NCBI GenBank assembly: GCA_963735955.1 | Contig: CAVTND010000009.1 | Location: 1-64,000 of the forward strand | DNA: 64,000 bases | Origin: CAVTND01 sp963735955 | GTDB lineage: Bacteria > Pseudomonadota > Gammaproteobacteria > Burkholderiales > Burkholderiaceae_F | Reading direction: 5' to 3' | Part shown: piece by piece, positions 19,900 through 29,337 of the stretch | How positions within the stretch are numbered: the first letter of the stretch is position 1 | How the letters are laid out: each line of letters starts with the position of its first letter | The notes under the pieces: model-generated | Seen by the model: only the letters and a program-made list of their open reading frames with translations | Database searches by the model: none | Told to the model about the DNA's origin: nothing | Translations under genes and position numbers: made by a program

Positions 19900-20286
19900 G
19901 TTCCAGGCGCCGGCACCGAGCCAATCCTTCACCAGCTTCAGGTTCTTTGCCCGCTCATCGTCGTTTGACCCGAGATACTGATACATGTTGCCGGGCTTGC
20001 CTCCGGCGGCATTCCCGTCGTCGAGACGTCGCATCACGGCGCCCGTGCCAGGCCAGATGACATACGACATAAAGGTGGGGTAGGTGTCCATTCTGGGTCC
20101 GACGGTCTTGCGCTTGTCGTCTCCCAGCAGCATCCAATCGTTGTACTCGGGCGCGCTCGCGCCATGACACGCGCCGCATTTCGCGGCGACCATTGGGCCG
20201 ACCTCGCTCCGCCAGGTGATCTCCTGGGCAAGTGCTGAAGTGGTCGCTCCCGCGATCAGCAGAAAGAAAATCCTAACTTTGTTCAT
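19822..20286 (-). CDS. Periplasmic monoheme cytochrome c-like protein
   Basis: A 154-residue secreted protein from ATG 20286: signal peptide ending ALAQ, then a single heme-binding CGACH motif near residue 37. The segment after it (YNDWMLLGDDKRKTVGPRMD) and the C-terminal LVKDWLGAGAWN are typical of small cytochromes acting as electron carriers or as a subunit for an oxidase. A Met ligand may be one of the residues in the NMYQYLG region. No redox partner is adjacent. Its 3' end abuts the truncated ParE. Confidence 0.75.
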   Translation of the reverse strand: MNKVRIFFLLIAGATTSALAQEITWRSEVGPMVAAKCGACHGASAPEYNDWMLLGDDKRKTVGPRMDTYPTFMSYVIWPGTGAVMRRLDDGNAAGGKPGNMYQYLGSNDDERAKNLKLVKDWLGAGAWNLDRWNARGDVPGVTKEQLDKIKAKY

Positions 20287-20434
20287 GACGCCTATCCCCG
20301 GTGATGACTGCACAACGCGATTTTCTACGACCCCATTGTCTACAACCCTTAAGTCGCGCAGCTCAGCAATCCTTAATCCGAATTGCACACGAGACCATTG
20401 AAGGAGAACATACGACGGGCATTCCATGCCGGCT

Positions 20435-20455
20435 GTTCGGTAGCGCACAGACGGG
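20435..20455 (+). repeat. Copy 1 of a 21-base intergenic motif
   Basis: GTTCGGTA-G-CGCAC-A-GACGGG. The second copy at 24151-24171 differs at only two positions (A and C in place of the isolated G and A). Both copies are intergenic and in the same orientation; copy 2 is 69 bases before a BON lipoprotein start. Confidence 0.45.
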
Positions 20456-20524
20456 ACGTTCCCGTCACACGATGCTGCTGCCTGGATCACTGCTCGTCTA
20501 TCGAACCCACTGTTCACGGTGTTG

Positions 20525-20626
20525 ATGGTCTTGTCGCGTGGCAACACGATCCTTCGTCGTCGCGGCCTGCTTCTGATTGCAGCCTACGGGGCCTTCGTCT
20601 TCATGACGGCCGCCGAAGCTCTCTAG
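20525..20626 (+). CDS. Possible 33-aa hydrophobic peptide or transporter 3' remnant
   Basis: From ATG 20525 the frame reads MVLSRGNTILRRRGLLLIAA and continues YGAFVFMTAAEAL before a stop. A basic stretch followed by one helix resembles the last helix of cation/Ca2+ exchangers, so this may be the tail of a lost transporter gene rather than an independent small protein. No clear ribosome site. Confidence 0.25.
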   Translation: MVLSRGNTILRRRGLLLIAAYGAFVFMTAAEAL

Positions 20627-20754
20627 CCTGGAGGCATCATCACCTCGACCCTGTCAGGCATCCGCATGTTGTGTCGCGACGTAACGTTCCGCATACGCCG
20701 CGATACCCGCTCAATGGCTCACATGGCCGTCCGGACAGATCTCTGGGGCCAGGC

Positions 20755-23454
20755 ATGACCGATCCTGGCTCGAACCCGACCAGCCCTTGGCACGCACTTA
20801 ACGCCAACGCTGCGATCGAGCGCCTGGGCAGTGACCCGACCGCCGGCCTGTCTTCGCAGACTGTCGCGCGGCGCGCTGCCGAGCACGGCCCGAACGCATT
20901 GCCCGAAGCGGCCAAACGGTCTGTCTTCCTGCTCTTGCTAAGCCAATTCAAGAGCCCGCTGATCTACATCCTGTTCGTCGCGGCGGCGCTCGCCGCCGCC
21001 TTGGGCTACTGGGGCGACGCAGCCGTGATCCTGGGCGTGGTGCTGGCGAACGCGCTGATCGGCACTTACCAGGAGGGGCGCGCCGAGCGTTCGATGGCCG
21101 CGCTGCGCCGGCTTTCGTCCCTGCAGGTGCGGGTTCTGCGCGATGACCACGAACAGGCCATCGCGGCGCGCGATCTCGTGCCCGGCGACATTTTGCTGCT
21201 GGCGGCCGGCGACGCGATCGGTGCCGATGCACGGCTGATCGACGAAGCTGCACTGGCGGTCGCCGAGGCCGCGCTGACCGGTGAATCGGTACCCGTGTCC
21301 AAGAACGTACAGGCCTTGCCCGAGGCCACCGGCCTGGGCGACCGCCGCAACATGGTGTTCTCGGGCACCTACATCACCGCGGGCCGCGCACGGGCCGTGG
21401 TGACGGCGACGGGGACACACACCGAAGTCGGTGGCATCGCGCGCCTGACCGAAGAGGCAGAGGAACCGAAGACGCCGCTCGAGTTGCGGATCGCCCAATT
21501 CGGCCGTTACCTGGTGGTCGCTGCGCTGCTGCTGTTCGTGGTTGTCATGGCACTCGGGCTGCTGCGAGGGCTGCCATTCGCCGACGTCCTGATGGTGGCG
21601 ATCAGCCAGATGGTCTCGATGGTGCCCGAAGGCCTGCCAGTGGCGATGACCATCGCGCTGGCCGTTGGCATGCAGCGCATGGCCGGGCGCGGAGCGATCA
21701 TCCGCCGGCTTTCCGCCGTGGAGACGCTTGGATCGACCACGGTCATCTGCAGTGACAAGACTGGCACCCTGACGCGCAACGAAATGACCGTCAGCGCGTT
21801 GTGGTTGCCCGGTGAGCGAGAGATCGACGTCTCCGGCGTCGGGTACGCGCCAGAGGGCGCGCTGACCGAAGCCGGCGCCGCAGTGGATCCCGCGGACGCA
21901 GCGGTCGCGGCGTTGCTGCAAGCCGTCGTGCTTTGCAACGACGCCGAACTGGTGCCGCCCCAGGACGAGGTGACCCAGTGGACGGTGCTTGGCGACCCGA
22001 CCGAGGCCGCGCTGCTCGTCGCCGCCGGCAAGGCAGGCATCGACGTGCGCGCCCTGCGCCAGCAGTGCACGCGCGAGGCGGAATTGCCCTTCGATTCCGA
22101 CACCAAGATGATGGCGACACGCCACGGCGGCTTGCCGACGCCGCGGCGAGTGTTCATCAAGGGCGCGCCGGAAGCGGTGTTGCGCCTGTGCGTCGCCGAC
22201 GGTCAGGCGGCGCTCCAGGCGGCCCGGGAGGCCGCAGAAGGCATGGCAGGCCGGGCGCTGCGCGTGCTGGCCGTCGCGGTCGTGGCGGATGACGCGCTCG
22301 AGGCGAAAGTTGGCTTCGATGTCATGGCCGGCCGCGCCACGCTTCTCGGGCTGATCGGTCAGATCGACCCGCCGCGTGAAGAGGTGAAGGTGGCGGTCGC
22401 CGAATGCCGCGCGGCCGGAATCCGGCCGATCATGGTCACCGGTGACCACAAGCTCACGGGCCTGGCCATTGCGAGCGAACTGGGCATCGCGCGTGAAGGA
22501 GACCGCGGCGTTGACGGCGCCGAGCTGGAGCGGATGAACGAGGCCGAACTGCTGGAAGGCCTGGACCGCATCGCCGTGTTCGCGCGTGTGCACCCGGCGC
22601 AGAAGCTGCGCATCGTCGAGGCACTCCAGTCGCGCGGCGACGTCGTGGCCATGACCGGCGACGGCGTCAACGACGCACCGGCACTGGCCCGCGCCGACGT
22701 CGGCGTGGCGATGGGCATCACCGGCACCGAGGTGGCCAAGAGCGCGGCCAAGATCGTCATCACCGACGATAACTTCGCCACCATCGTCGGCGCGGTCGAA
22801 CAGGGGCGGGTCGTGTACGGCAACCTGAAGAAGGTGATCCTCTTCCTCTTCGTTACCTCGGTCGACGAGGTGCTGGTGTTGCTGCTGGCGTTGTTGGGTG
22901 GTTTTCAGTTGCCGCTGGCGGCTGTGCAGATCCTTTGGATCAACATCGTCACGGAGAGCACGCTGACCGTGAATTTGGTGATGGACCCGCCGGATGGTGA
23001 CGAGATGCAGCGCGCGCCGGTGCCACGCAACGACCGACTGCTCGACGGTGCGATGCTGTGGCGCATCGCATCGCTGACGCCGATTGCGGTGGCGGCGACC
23101 TTCGGCTGGTACGTGTGGCGGCAGGCCAATGGCTTGCCCTATGACATAGTGCGTACCGAAACTTTCACCGTGCTGGCCCTGTGCCAATGGTTCAACGTCA
23201 TGAACTGCCAGTCGGCCACACGTTCTGCACTGCAGTTCGGCATTTTCAGGAACCGCTGGTTGATGGGCGGACTGGCCCTGAGCATCGTTCTGCAGGTTGC
23301 GGTGTTGTACTGGACGCCGTTGAACAGGTTGTTTCACACGGTGCCGATTCCGCTTGCCGATCTGCTGCCCATCGTGGCGGTGGCGAGCGGCGTGCTGTGG
23401 ATGGAAGAAGTTCGCAAATGGGTCGTTCGCTTGCGTAGAAATCGAAAGACATGA
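20755..23454 (+). CDS. P-type cation-transporting ATPase (P2-type, Ca2+/Na+-like)
   Basis: An 899-residue P-type ATPase pumping cations across the inner membrane. In order: N-terminal cation ATPase domain (residues about 10-75), actuator with LTGESVPV, phosphorylation site CSDKTGTLTRNEM (Asp334), nucleotide domain with KGAPEAV, the hinge TGDGVNDAPAL, and a C-terminal set of helices. The absence of N-terminal metal-binding Cys motifs and of a CPx motif rules out a heavy-metal P1B pump, and PEGLP in M4 fits P2 Ca2+/Na+-type pumps. Ion specificity cannot be read off. ATG 20755 gives the family length. The full-length antisense frame is a shadow. Confidence 0.85.
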   Translation: MTDPGSNPTSPWHALNANAAIERLGSDPTAGLSSQTVARRAAEHGPNALPEAAKRSVFLLLLSQFKSPLIYILFVAAALAAALGYWGDAAVILGVVLANALIGTYQEGRAERSMAALRRLSSLQVRVLRDDHEQAIAARDLVPGDILLLAAGDAIGADARLIDEAALAVAEAALTGESVPVSKNVQALPEATGLGDRRNMVFSGTYITAGRARAVVTATGTHTEVGGIARLTEEAEEPKTPLELRIAQFGRYLVVAALLLFVVVMALGLLRGLPFADVLMVAISQMVSMVPEGLPVAMTIALAVGMQRMAGRGAIIRRLSAVETLGSTTVICSDKTGTLTRNEMTVSALWLPGEREIDVSGVGYAPEGALTEAGAAVDPADAAVAALLQAVVLCNDAELVPPQDEVTQWTVLGDPTEAALLVAAGKAGIDVRALRQQCTREAELPFDSDTKMMATRHGGLPTPRRVFIKGAPEAVLRLCVADGQAALQAAREAAEGMAGRALRVLAVAVVADDALEAKVGFDVMAGRATLLGLIGQIDPPREEVKVAVAECRAAGIRPIMVTGDHKLTGLAIASELGIAREGDRGVDGAELERMNEAELLEGLDRIAVFARVHPAQKLRIVEALQSRGDVVAMTGDGVNDAPALARADVGVAMGITGTEVAKSAAKIVITDDNFATIVGAVEQGRVVYGNLKKVILFLFVTSVDEVLVLLLALLGGFQLPLAAVQILWINIVTESTLTVNLVMDPPDGDEMQRAPVPRNDRLLDGAMLWRIASLTPIAVAATFGWYVWRQANGLPYDIVRTETFTVLALCQWFNVMNCQSATRSALQFGIFRNRWLMGGLALSIVLQVAVLYWTPLNRLFHTVPIPLADLLPIVAVASGVLWMEEVRKWVVRLRRNRKT

Positions 23455-23466
23455 CGAGTGACAACG

Positions 23467-23748
23467 CTAAGTCTTCGCTGGCAAAAAGTGCTCGTTCGAT
23501 TGGCCCAGGTTGGGGTAGACCCTGCGCTTGCGCACGACAGGCCACCATTACAGGAAGATCTGCATCGGCTGCGACACGGCGACCCAGCCGCCGATGAGCA
23601 GGCTTTCCTTCAGCAGCCTGAGAAAGGTGTTGGTCGCAAAGACGGAGAGGAGATCGGCCCCGATCAGGCACAGCGTCAGGAAGCCCAGCCCGATCAGCAG
23701 GCTCGTGCGCCCTTCGATCAGCAGCAGGTATGCAGCAGAGTTGCTTGG
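23467..23748 (-). pseudogene. 3' remnant of a small inner-membrane protein with in-frame stop
   Basis: The minus strand reads LIEGRTSLLIGLGFLTLCLI, then LLKESLLIGGWVAVSQPMQIFL (quoted in parts), a pattern of a common proteobacterial membrane protein with two helices that ends IFLYDWWP. Here IFL is followed by TAA at 23550-23548 and then, in the same frame, WWPVVRKRRVYPNL to 23467. Loss of three bases (turning a Tyr-Asp codon pair into TAA) would explain it. No N-terminal part is present, so the gene is dead. Confidence 0.5.
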
Positions 23749-24239
23749 CCGCTGTGGCATTGCAGCGTTGTTCGCGCTGCAAGTGCTTGCCGTAGGTGTT
23801 GGCACCGCGGCGATCGTTTCAACCGGAGCCGGGTGCGTGCTCACCGCAGCCGTTGCCAGAATGTTGCAGCATGCCGAGGCGTGAGCGGCCGACCTGAGGT
23901 CGACAGAAGCGTCCTGAAGGTGAACGCCACGGTCCTTCCTCTCGCCACCCACAAGGCCGACTAAGCTCTCGGTGATGACGGGAGGATAAGTAGGGCCACA
24001 CCGGGCCTACAGGTCGGCAGGTCACGCGGCGGAGCGCGGCTACCTCCAGCCGTAGCGTCGTCGCCCAACTTGAAGTGCCCGTAGCGGACACTTCCTGAGT
24101 TCAATTCCAGACCTCTCGAGCGCACACCTTTCCAAGCCTTAGGCCCGTAAGTTCGGTAACGCACCGACGGGCGCAAGGAAACAGCCGACATTGGACAACA
24201 TCTCAGCGTTACTGATCCTCTGTCTGGAGAACCCTTCAA
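23749..24239. other. Intergenic, non-coding in appearance
   Basis: No convincing gene in this 490-base stretch. It contains copy 2 of the 21-base motif (24151-24171) and, presumably, the promoter of the BON lipoprotein. Confidence 0.4.
24151..24171 (+). repeat. Copy 2 of a 21-base intergenic motif
   Basis: GTTCGGTA-A-CGCAC-C-GACGGG, 19 of 21 positions shared with 20435-20455. It ends 68 bases before the BON lipoprotein start and could be a shared operator or promoter element. Confidence 0.45.
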
Positions 24240-24578
24240 ATGAATGCGCACTCTCGATTCCTCCTCATCGGCACCGCGATCGCGGTCGCGACCATCGTAC
24301 TTACTGGATGCAGCAAAGCCCCGGATACGACCGCCACGAGCCCTGCGATCTTGGCAGCGAGCAACAACGTCGCCGACAGCGATGTGACGGCCAACGTCAA
24401 ATCCGCATTCAGCCGTGATGACGCTCTTAAGGGATTCGACATCGCCGTTGTCACGCTCAACGGTGATGTGCAGCTCATCGGCAAGCTGGACAACCAGGGC
24501 AGCATCGATCACGCGATTGCCGTCGCGCGTGCTGCTGAGGGTGTGCACAGCATCCACGACGAGCTCACGATCAAGTAG
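24240..24578 (+). CDS. BON-domain lipoprotein
   Basis: A 112-residue protein with a type II signal peptide (lipobox LTGC, Cys24) followed by one BON domain: VTANVKSAFSRDD, a VVTLNGDVQLIGKLDN strand-turn and ARAAEGVHSIHDELTI. BON domains bind phospholipid or envelope surfaces, and proteins like OsmY/DolP are made under osmotic or envelope stress. It precedes the interrupted gene at 24587 by eight bases, so both were probably one transcript. Confidence 0.85.
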   Translation: MNAHSRFLLIGTAIAVATIVLTGCSKAPDTTATSPAILAASNNVADSDVTANVKSAFSRDDALKGFDIAVVTLNGDVQLIGKLDNQGSIDHAIAVARAAEGVHSIHDELTIK

Positions 24579-24586
24579 TCACTTTG

Positions 24587-24982
24587 ATGTCGTTCAATGC
24601 TCTTGTAGTTGCGTGTCTTGCCGCTGCCCTGTCAGTGTGCAGCATGGCCGACGCGCAGGTCACCGCGCCGCCAGCGCATGCAACCTCCGGCGCCGTGACC
24701 GTGGTCATCGCAGTCACGCTCGAATCGAACACTGAGCCCGCGGAGGCGCTGATTGCGCTGAATGACATGCGCGCAATGCTGAGGAAGCAGCCGGGGTACC
24801 TCTCGGAGGAGTTCCTCCGGAATCTGAACGTCGCCAACGCGCCGCGCCATGTTTACGTCTCGCGATGGGTGTCGATGGGCTACTAGGCCGCCGTGTTCGG
24901 CTCGCCGGAGTTCGGCAAACTCAACGCGCACGGCAACGAGCACTACTCCATCGTTGCCAGAGCATTCGTGCCGGCGGCATAG
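24587..24982 (+). pseudogene. Secreted dimeric alpha/beta-barrel (ABM-like) protein with amber stop
   Basis: A signal peptide (ending MADAQ) leads into a small ferredoxin-like domain with LIALNDMRAMLRKQPGYLSE and NAPRHVYVSRW. The frame meets TAG at 24884-24886 and then stays open for 31 sensible codons (AAVFGSPEFGKLNAHGNEHY) to a second TAG at 24980. The first TAG stands where Trp would fit (MGY-W-AAVF), so a single TGG to TAG change explains it. Antibiotic-biosynthesis-monooxygenase-like folds often have this YWxS-type segment. Recent nonsense mutation or a consensus error; it is not UGA, so selenocysteine is excluded. Confidence 0.6.
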
Positions 24983-25339
24983 CTCGCGACAATCCAGGCA
25001 ACGCGTCGCTGGGCATCCCTCTTCTACAATCGCACGCGCTGTGAGTTCGGACAGATCGCGATCGTGCAAGGCCGTGTTCCGTCCACAAGCTGCCGGGGCT
25101 CGCAGTTCCCTGAATGCCTTCAAGCGGACGTCGACAACCGATGCGCCGTATCCGCACACCCGTGATGGAGACGAGCGATGAAGATCGCGCGCGGACCTCC
25201 AGACAGCTGGGACGTGAGCCGCGATGCCATTTGACTGATGTCACGGCAAACTGCGCCCAAGCCCTCAGAATCCAGAGTCCCCTCCTAGACTGTGTACTCG
25301 CGTGGCTCCTAAACCGGAAATGCCCGGCGCAATGACGAC
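24983..25339. other. Intergenic, no gene seen
   Basis: The 357 bases before the cation exporter hold only shadow frames. A metal-responsive promoter would be expected here, but I could not identify a MerR-type dyad with an expanded spacer. Confidence 0.4.
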
Positions 25340-26275
25340 ATGGAACTTGCTCAGGGCCGACATCACCTAACCCGCTTTGCGTGGCTCTCTATCGGCGCGG
25401 CCGCAGCGACGATCTCGATCAAGCTCGCTGCATGGTGGCTGACAGGATCGGTCGGACTGCTGTCCGATGCGCTCGAATCGATCGTAAACCTGGTCGCCGC
25501 GAGCATGACGCTGTGGATGCTCGCGCTGTCGGCCCGGCCTCCGAGCGAGGAACATGCCTACGGGTACTCCAAGGCCGAGTACTTCGCCAGCGGGCTGGAA
25601 GGTGCTTTGATCCTTGTCGCAGCCCTGGCGATTGCCTGGGCCGCCATCGATCGATTGCTGCACCCCCAGGCACTTGAGCAGGTCGGTCTCGGCCTCGGTC
25701 TCTCACTGGCCGCGAGCGCGATTAATTTTTTCGTGGCGCGCGTCTTGTTGAAGGCAGCCAGGCGATATCGGTCGATCGCGTTGGAGGCCGATGCCCACCA
25801 CTTGATGACCGACGTCTGGACGTCGGCGGGTGTCGTTTTCGCAGTCGGTGCTGTCGCTGTCACAGGTTGGAACCGGCTAGACCCGGCAATCGCTTTGGTT
25901 GTAGCTGCCAACATCGTATTTACGGGCTTTAAGCTGATCCGACGCTCGGCTCTGGGGTTGCTCGACCGCTCACTCGACGCCGAGCAGCGCGCCGCCATCG
26001 AAGCGGTGCTGCAGAAGCATCGGAACGATGGCATCGGATTTCATGCCTTGCGCACCCGCGCCGCAGCCGGCCGCTCGTTTGTTTCCGTGCACGTACTGGT
26101 CCCCGGCGACTGGACCGTGAAGCACGCGCACGACCTTGCCGAGTCCATCGAGCGCGAGATCTCGGCCATGGTACCCGGGTGCTCTGCATTCACTCACATC
26201 GAACCGCTCGAGGATCCCGCATCGTATGAGGACGTCGCACTGGATCGGATTCACGCGCCGGCTGCCGACAGTTAG
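25340..26275 (+). CDS. Cation diffusion facilitator (Zn/Fe/Mn exporter)
   Basis: A 311-residue CDF transporter with six predicted helices. Helix 2 has LLSDALES and helix 5 has ADAHHLMTDVWTS; together these supply the HD/DD metal site. The signature SxxLxSDxxES near residue 40 is intact, and the cytoplasmic C-terminal ferredoxin-like domain (residues about 215-295) has SVHVLVPGDWTVKHAHDLAE. It uses the proton gradient to export divalent metal; which one is not determined. Stand-alone gene. Confidence 0.85.
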   Translation: MELAQGRHHLTRFAWLSIGAAAATISIKLAAWWLTGSVGLLSDALESIVNLVAASMTLWMLALSARPPSEEHAYGYSKAEYFASGLEGALILVAALAIAWAAIDRLLHPQALEQVGLGLGLSLAASAINFFVARVLLKAARRYRSIALEADAHHLMTDVWTSAGVVFAVGAVAVTGWNRLDPAIALVVAANIVFTGFKLIRRSALGLLDRSLDAEQRAAIEAVLQKHRNDGIGFHALRTRAAAGRSFVSVHVLVPGDWTVKHAHDLAESIEREISAMVPGCSAFTHIEPLEDPASYEDVALDRIHAPAADS

Positions 26276-26694
26276 GTTCGCGCAGCAAACCTCAAGGCTC
26301 CGCTCGCCGTCAGACCAAGACCATATCCGCGGGGGATGCCCAACGCCTGCCCTGACACCACGGCATGCGCCGCCATGCCCCAACTCGCGGGCAGGCGTCG
26401 GACAACCCTTAACGAACTCGGTCCTAGGCGATTTCTGAAAGTAGCCTCCTTTGACACGCTGAGCACGTGTTCGAGGGAGCAATGTCGAAGACCTAGCGCT
26501 CGATCGCACTAACTGCAAAGCAATGGTTCCGCTCAACTGCAGAACTATCCTTCTGGTGCGACGCAAAAGGCTGACTGACAATAGGGATGAACTGCAATCC
26601 TTTGGTTCCAACGGTTGGTTTCTGGGGACAGTTGCTGAGCACCTGCTCCGAACCCGGATGCGCGCCGAGTAGTACGTCGACGTGGGGATCGTTC
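26276..26694. other. Intergenic, relatively AT-rich, possible repeat debris
   Basis: No gene is convincing. The stretch around 26600-26640 contains TTTCTGGGGACAGTTGC, reminiscent of the short GGGGACAG-type debris scattered in proteobacterial genomes, but one copy in a window proves nothing. It separates the convergent CDF exporter and cystathionine lyase genes. Confidence 0.3.
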
Positions 26695-27925
26695 TCAGAT
26701 CGCCGCGAGCGCGTTCTTGAGATCGTTGCGCAGATCCTCGACGTTTTCGACACCGACCGACAGTCGCACCAGACCGTCGCCGATTCCCGCCTTCGCACGC
26801 TTCTCGGCCGGGATCGATGCATGCGTCATGATTGCCGGGTGCTCGATCAGACTTTCGACGCCACCAAGGCTCTCCGCAAGCGCGAAAATCGAACAGCGCT
26901 CGAGAAAACGGCGGGTCCCGGCGAGATCGGTAGCGAGGTCGATCGAAATCATGCCGCCGTAACCGTGCATCTGGCGCCGTGCGATCTCGTACTGCGGATG
27001 CGAGGCCAGGCCGGGGTAGCGCACACGCGCGACTTTGGGCTGCGATTCGAGCCATTGCGCGAGGTCGAGCGCGTTCGCGCAGTGGCGCTCCATTCTGAGC
27101 GCCAGCGTCTTGAGGCCGCGCAGCGCGAGGAAGCTGTCAAACGGGCTCGCGATCGCGCCGACCGAGTTTTGGATGAAGCCGATCTGTTCGCGCAGCTCCG
27201 GCGATGCGCTGATCGCTGCCGACGATCGCCACACCTCCGATCACATCCGAGTGTCCGTTCAGATACTTGGTCGTCGAGTGAACGACGACATCGAAACCCA
27301 GTTCGAGCGGGCGCTGAATCCGCGGGCTTGCGAACGTGTTGTCGGCCGCAGCAACGAGGCCGCGCTTGCGACAGATCTCGGAAATCGCAGCGAGATCCGC
27401 CAGTTTCAACAGCGGATTGCTCGGTGTTTCGACCCAGACCATTTTCGTTTCGGGCCGCAACGCGGCGACCAGCGCGTCGAGGTCGGACATGTCGACAAAC
27501 GAGAATCGGTGTCCGGCGCTGCGCTTGCGGACGCGCTCGAAGAGGCGAAAAGTGCCGCCGTACAGATCGTCGCCGGCCACGACGTGAGAGCCCGAGTCGA
27601 GCGTCTCGAGCACCGCGCCGATCGCCGCGAGACCCGAAGCGAAGGCGTACGCCTGCGCGCCGCCCTCGAGATCGGCGATGCAGCGCTCGAGCGCCCAGCG
27701 TGTCGGGTTATGCGAACGGCCGTAGTCGAGCCCCTTGTGCACGCCGGGGCTCTGCTGGACATACGTCGAGGTCGCATAGATCGGCTGCATGATCGCGCCC
27801 GTGCTCGGGTCGGGCGACTGGCCCGCGTGGATCACGCGGGTTTCAAAGTCCAGTGGCAGATCGCGGTGCGCACCTGGCCTGTCGTGTACCGCGTCCTTCG
27901 CATCCCCTTTTGCATCCCGCCTCAT
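26695..27925 (-). CDS. Cystathionine gamma-lyase/synthase family PLP enzyme (one frameshift)
   Basis: About 409 residues. The N-terminal part carries TRVIHAGQSPDPSTGA and YGRSHNPTR, the PLP lysine lies in HSTTKYLNGHSDV, and SPFDSFLALRGLKTL and GGVESLIEHPAIMTH follow in the C-domain. An extra base near 27212 (IAG versus IAELREQI) splits the frame. Together with the CBS gene overlapping its start as ATGA it forms a reverse transsulfuration pair that turns homocysteine into cysteine, so gamma-lyase is more likely than gamma-synthase. Confidence 0.8.
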
Positions 27926-29304
27926 GCCTGTCTCCTGCGCAGATGATTGAGCAGATCGAAGCGCGTTATCAGCCCGTGAAAGCCGCGCTCATCCGCGACG
28001 ATGGCCACCAGTCCGCGGTCGAGGATCGCTTCGAGCACCGAAAGACTCTCCTGGGGCGCAATGGTTTCGAGCCGAGTGGTCATCGCCGTGCTGACCAGGG
28101 AACTGAACAGTTTCGGATCCCGATGCACCTTGTGCAGCAGGTCCGATTCGTCGATGACGCCAGCCAGCTTCGCTCCGTCCGAATTCTGAAGCACCGGAAG
28201 CTGTGACACCTCGGCCAGTCGCATGCGCTGGAACGCGGTCAGCAACGTGTCTTCCGGGCCGACGCTGACGACCGAGCCCTCGTCGAAGCGGCGCGAAATT
28301 AGGTCGCGCAGGTCGCCGAGCGGCGGCCGCTTCAGCAGCCCCTGATCGAACATCCAGTGGTCGTTGTAGACCTTCGACAGGTAGCGCGTGCCGGTGTCGC
28401 AGACGAAAGTCGCGACACGCCTGGGAGTTGTCTGCTCGCGGCAGAAGCGCAGCGCAGCGGCGACCAGCGTCCCGGTCGACGATCCGCCGAGTAGTCCCTC
28501 GGCGCGAAAGAGCTCACGCGCAGTGCCGAAGCTTTCGGCGTCCGAAATCGAATAGGCGTGCCGGACTCTCGAAAAATCCGCGATCGGCGGAACGAAGTCC
28601 TCGCCGATACCTTCGACCGCCCACGAGCCGGCGCTGCCGATTTGGCCGGTCTTGACATAGTCGACGAGGATCGATCCGGCCGGGTCGGCCAGCACCATCT
28701 CGACCTTGGGCGCGACGCGACCGAAGTAGCGGCTTAGTCCGGTAAGAGTGCCGCTGGAGCCGACGCCGACGACGATCGCATCGAGCTGGCGGCCGCACTG
28801 CTCCCACAGTTCCGGTCCCGTCGTTTTCTCGTGCGCGGCCGGATTGTCGGCATTGCGAAACTGGTCGGCGTAAAACGAGCCTTCGATTTCCCTGGCGAGG
28901 CGGGCCGCGTAGTCCTGGTAGTACTCGGGGTGGCCCTTGCCGACGTCCGACCGGGTAATGCGCACGTCGGCGCCGAGCGCCTTCAACTGCAGCACCTTCT
29001 CGGTCGACATCTTGTCGGGCACCACCAGCACGATCGAGTAGCCCTTGGCACGCGCAACCAGCGCCAGCCCGAGTCCGGTGTTGCCTGCGGTGGCCTCGAT
29101 CACGGTGCCGCCCGGCTTCAGCTCTCCGCGTTGCTCGGCGCCCTCGATCATCGACAGGCCGATGCGGTCCTTGATCGAACCGCCGGGGTTCTGCGATTCC
29201 AGCTTCAACAGCAGGGTGCACGGGCCGGTGTCGAGCCGGGTGACTTCGACCAGCGGCGTATTGCCGATCAGCTTGAGGACGGCTGGAGGGTCGGTCGAGC
29301 GCAT
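27922..29304 (-). CDS. Cystathionine beta-synthase
   Basis: A 460-residue PLP enzyme condensing homocysteine and serine. The PLP Lys is in NPGGSIKDRIGL, the glycine-rich phosphate loop is VGSSGTLTG, and ATAGNTGLGLA is the Asn loop. Residues from about 335 are a pair of CBS modules that in eukaryotic enzymes bind AdoMet. No heme-binding N-terminal segment is present. It is translationally coupled to the lyase gene. Confidence 0.85.
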   Translation of the reverse strand: MRSTDPPAVLKLIGNTPLVEVTRLDTGPCTLLLKLESQNPGGSIKDRIGLSMIEGAEQRGELKPGGTVIEATAGNTGLGLALVARAKGYSIVLVVPDKMSTEKVLQLKALGADVRITRSDVGKGHPEYYQDYAARLAREIEGSFYADQFRNADNPAAHEKTTGPELWEQCGRQLDAIVVGVGSSGTLTGLSRYFGRVAPKVEMVLADPAGSILVDYVKTGQIGSAGSWAVEGIGEDFVPPIADFSRVRHAYSISDAESFGTARELFRAEGLLGGSSTGTLVAAALRFCREQTTPRRVATFVCDTGTRYLSKVYNDHWMFDQGLLKRPPLGDLRDLISRRFDEGSVVSVGPEDTLLTAFQRMRLAEVSQLPVLQNSDGAKLAGVIDESDLLHKVHRDPKLFSSLVSTAMTTRLETIAPQESLSVLEAILDRGLVAIVADERGFHGLITRFDLLNHLRRRQA

Positions 29305-29337
29305 GGCGCCGCGATTGTCGCACTGTGCTCAGGCTGC

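Larger units (their letters stand above)
20287..20754. other. Intergenic region with short motif and a possible gene remnant
   Basis: This 468-base gap between the divergent cytochrome and P-type ATPase holds one copy of a 21-base motif (20435-20455) repeated at 24151-24171, and a 33-codon frame at 20525-20626. The ATPase reading frame is open far upstream of 20755, but that extension has shadow-like composition. Confidence 0.4.

Noticed and set aside
20383..20754. N-terminal extension of the P-type ATPase
   Set aside because: Composition is Cys/Arg/His-rich shadow; MTDPG at 20755 gives the usual length and N-domain start.
20938..23337. 799-codon open frame antisense to the P-type ATPase
   Set aside because: A shadow of the GC-rich codon third positions; composition is His/Arg/Gln-rich with no domain, while the sense strand gives all P-type ATPase motifs.
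24884..24886. Pyrrolysine or selenocysteine recoding at the TAG
   Set aside because: TAG is not a selenocysteine codon, there is no sign of pyl genes, and a Trp codon change explains it.
26601..26640. Insertion-sequence end around TTTCTGGGGACAGTTGC
   Set aside because: One short copy, with no inverted repeat, target duplication or transposase nearby.
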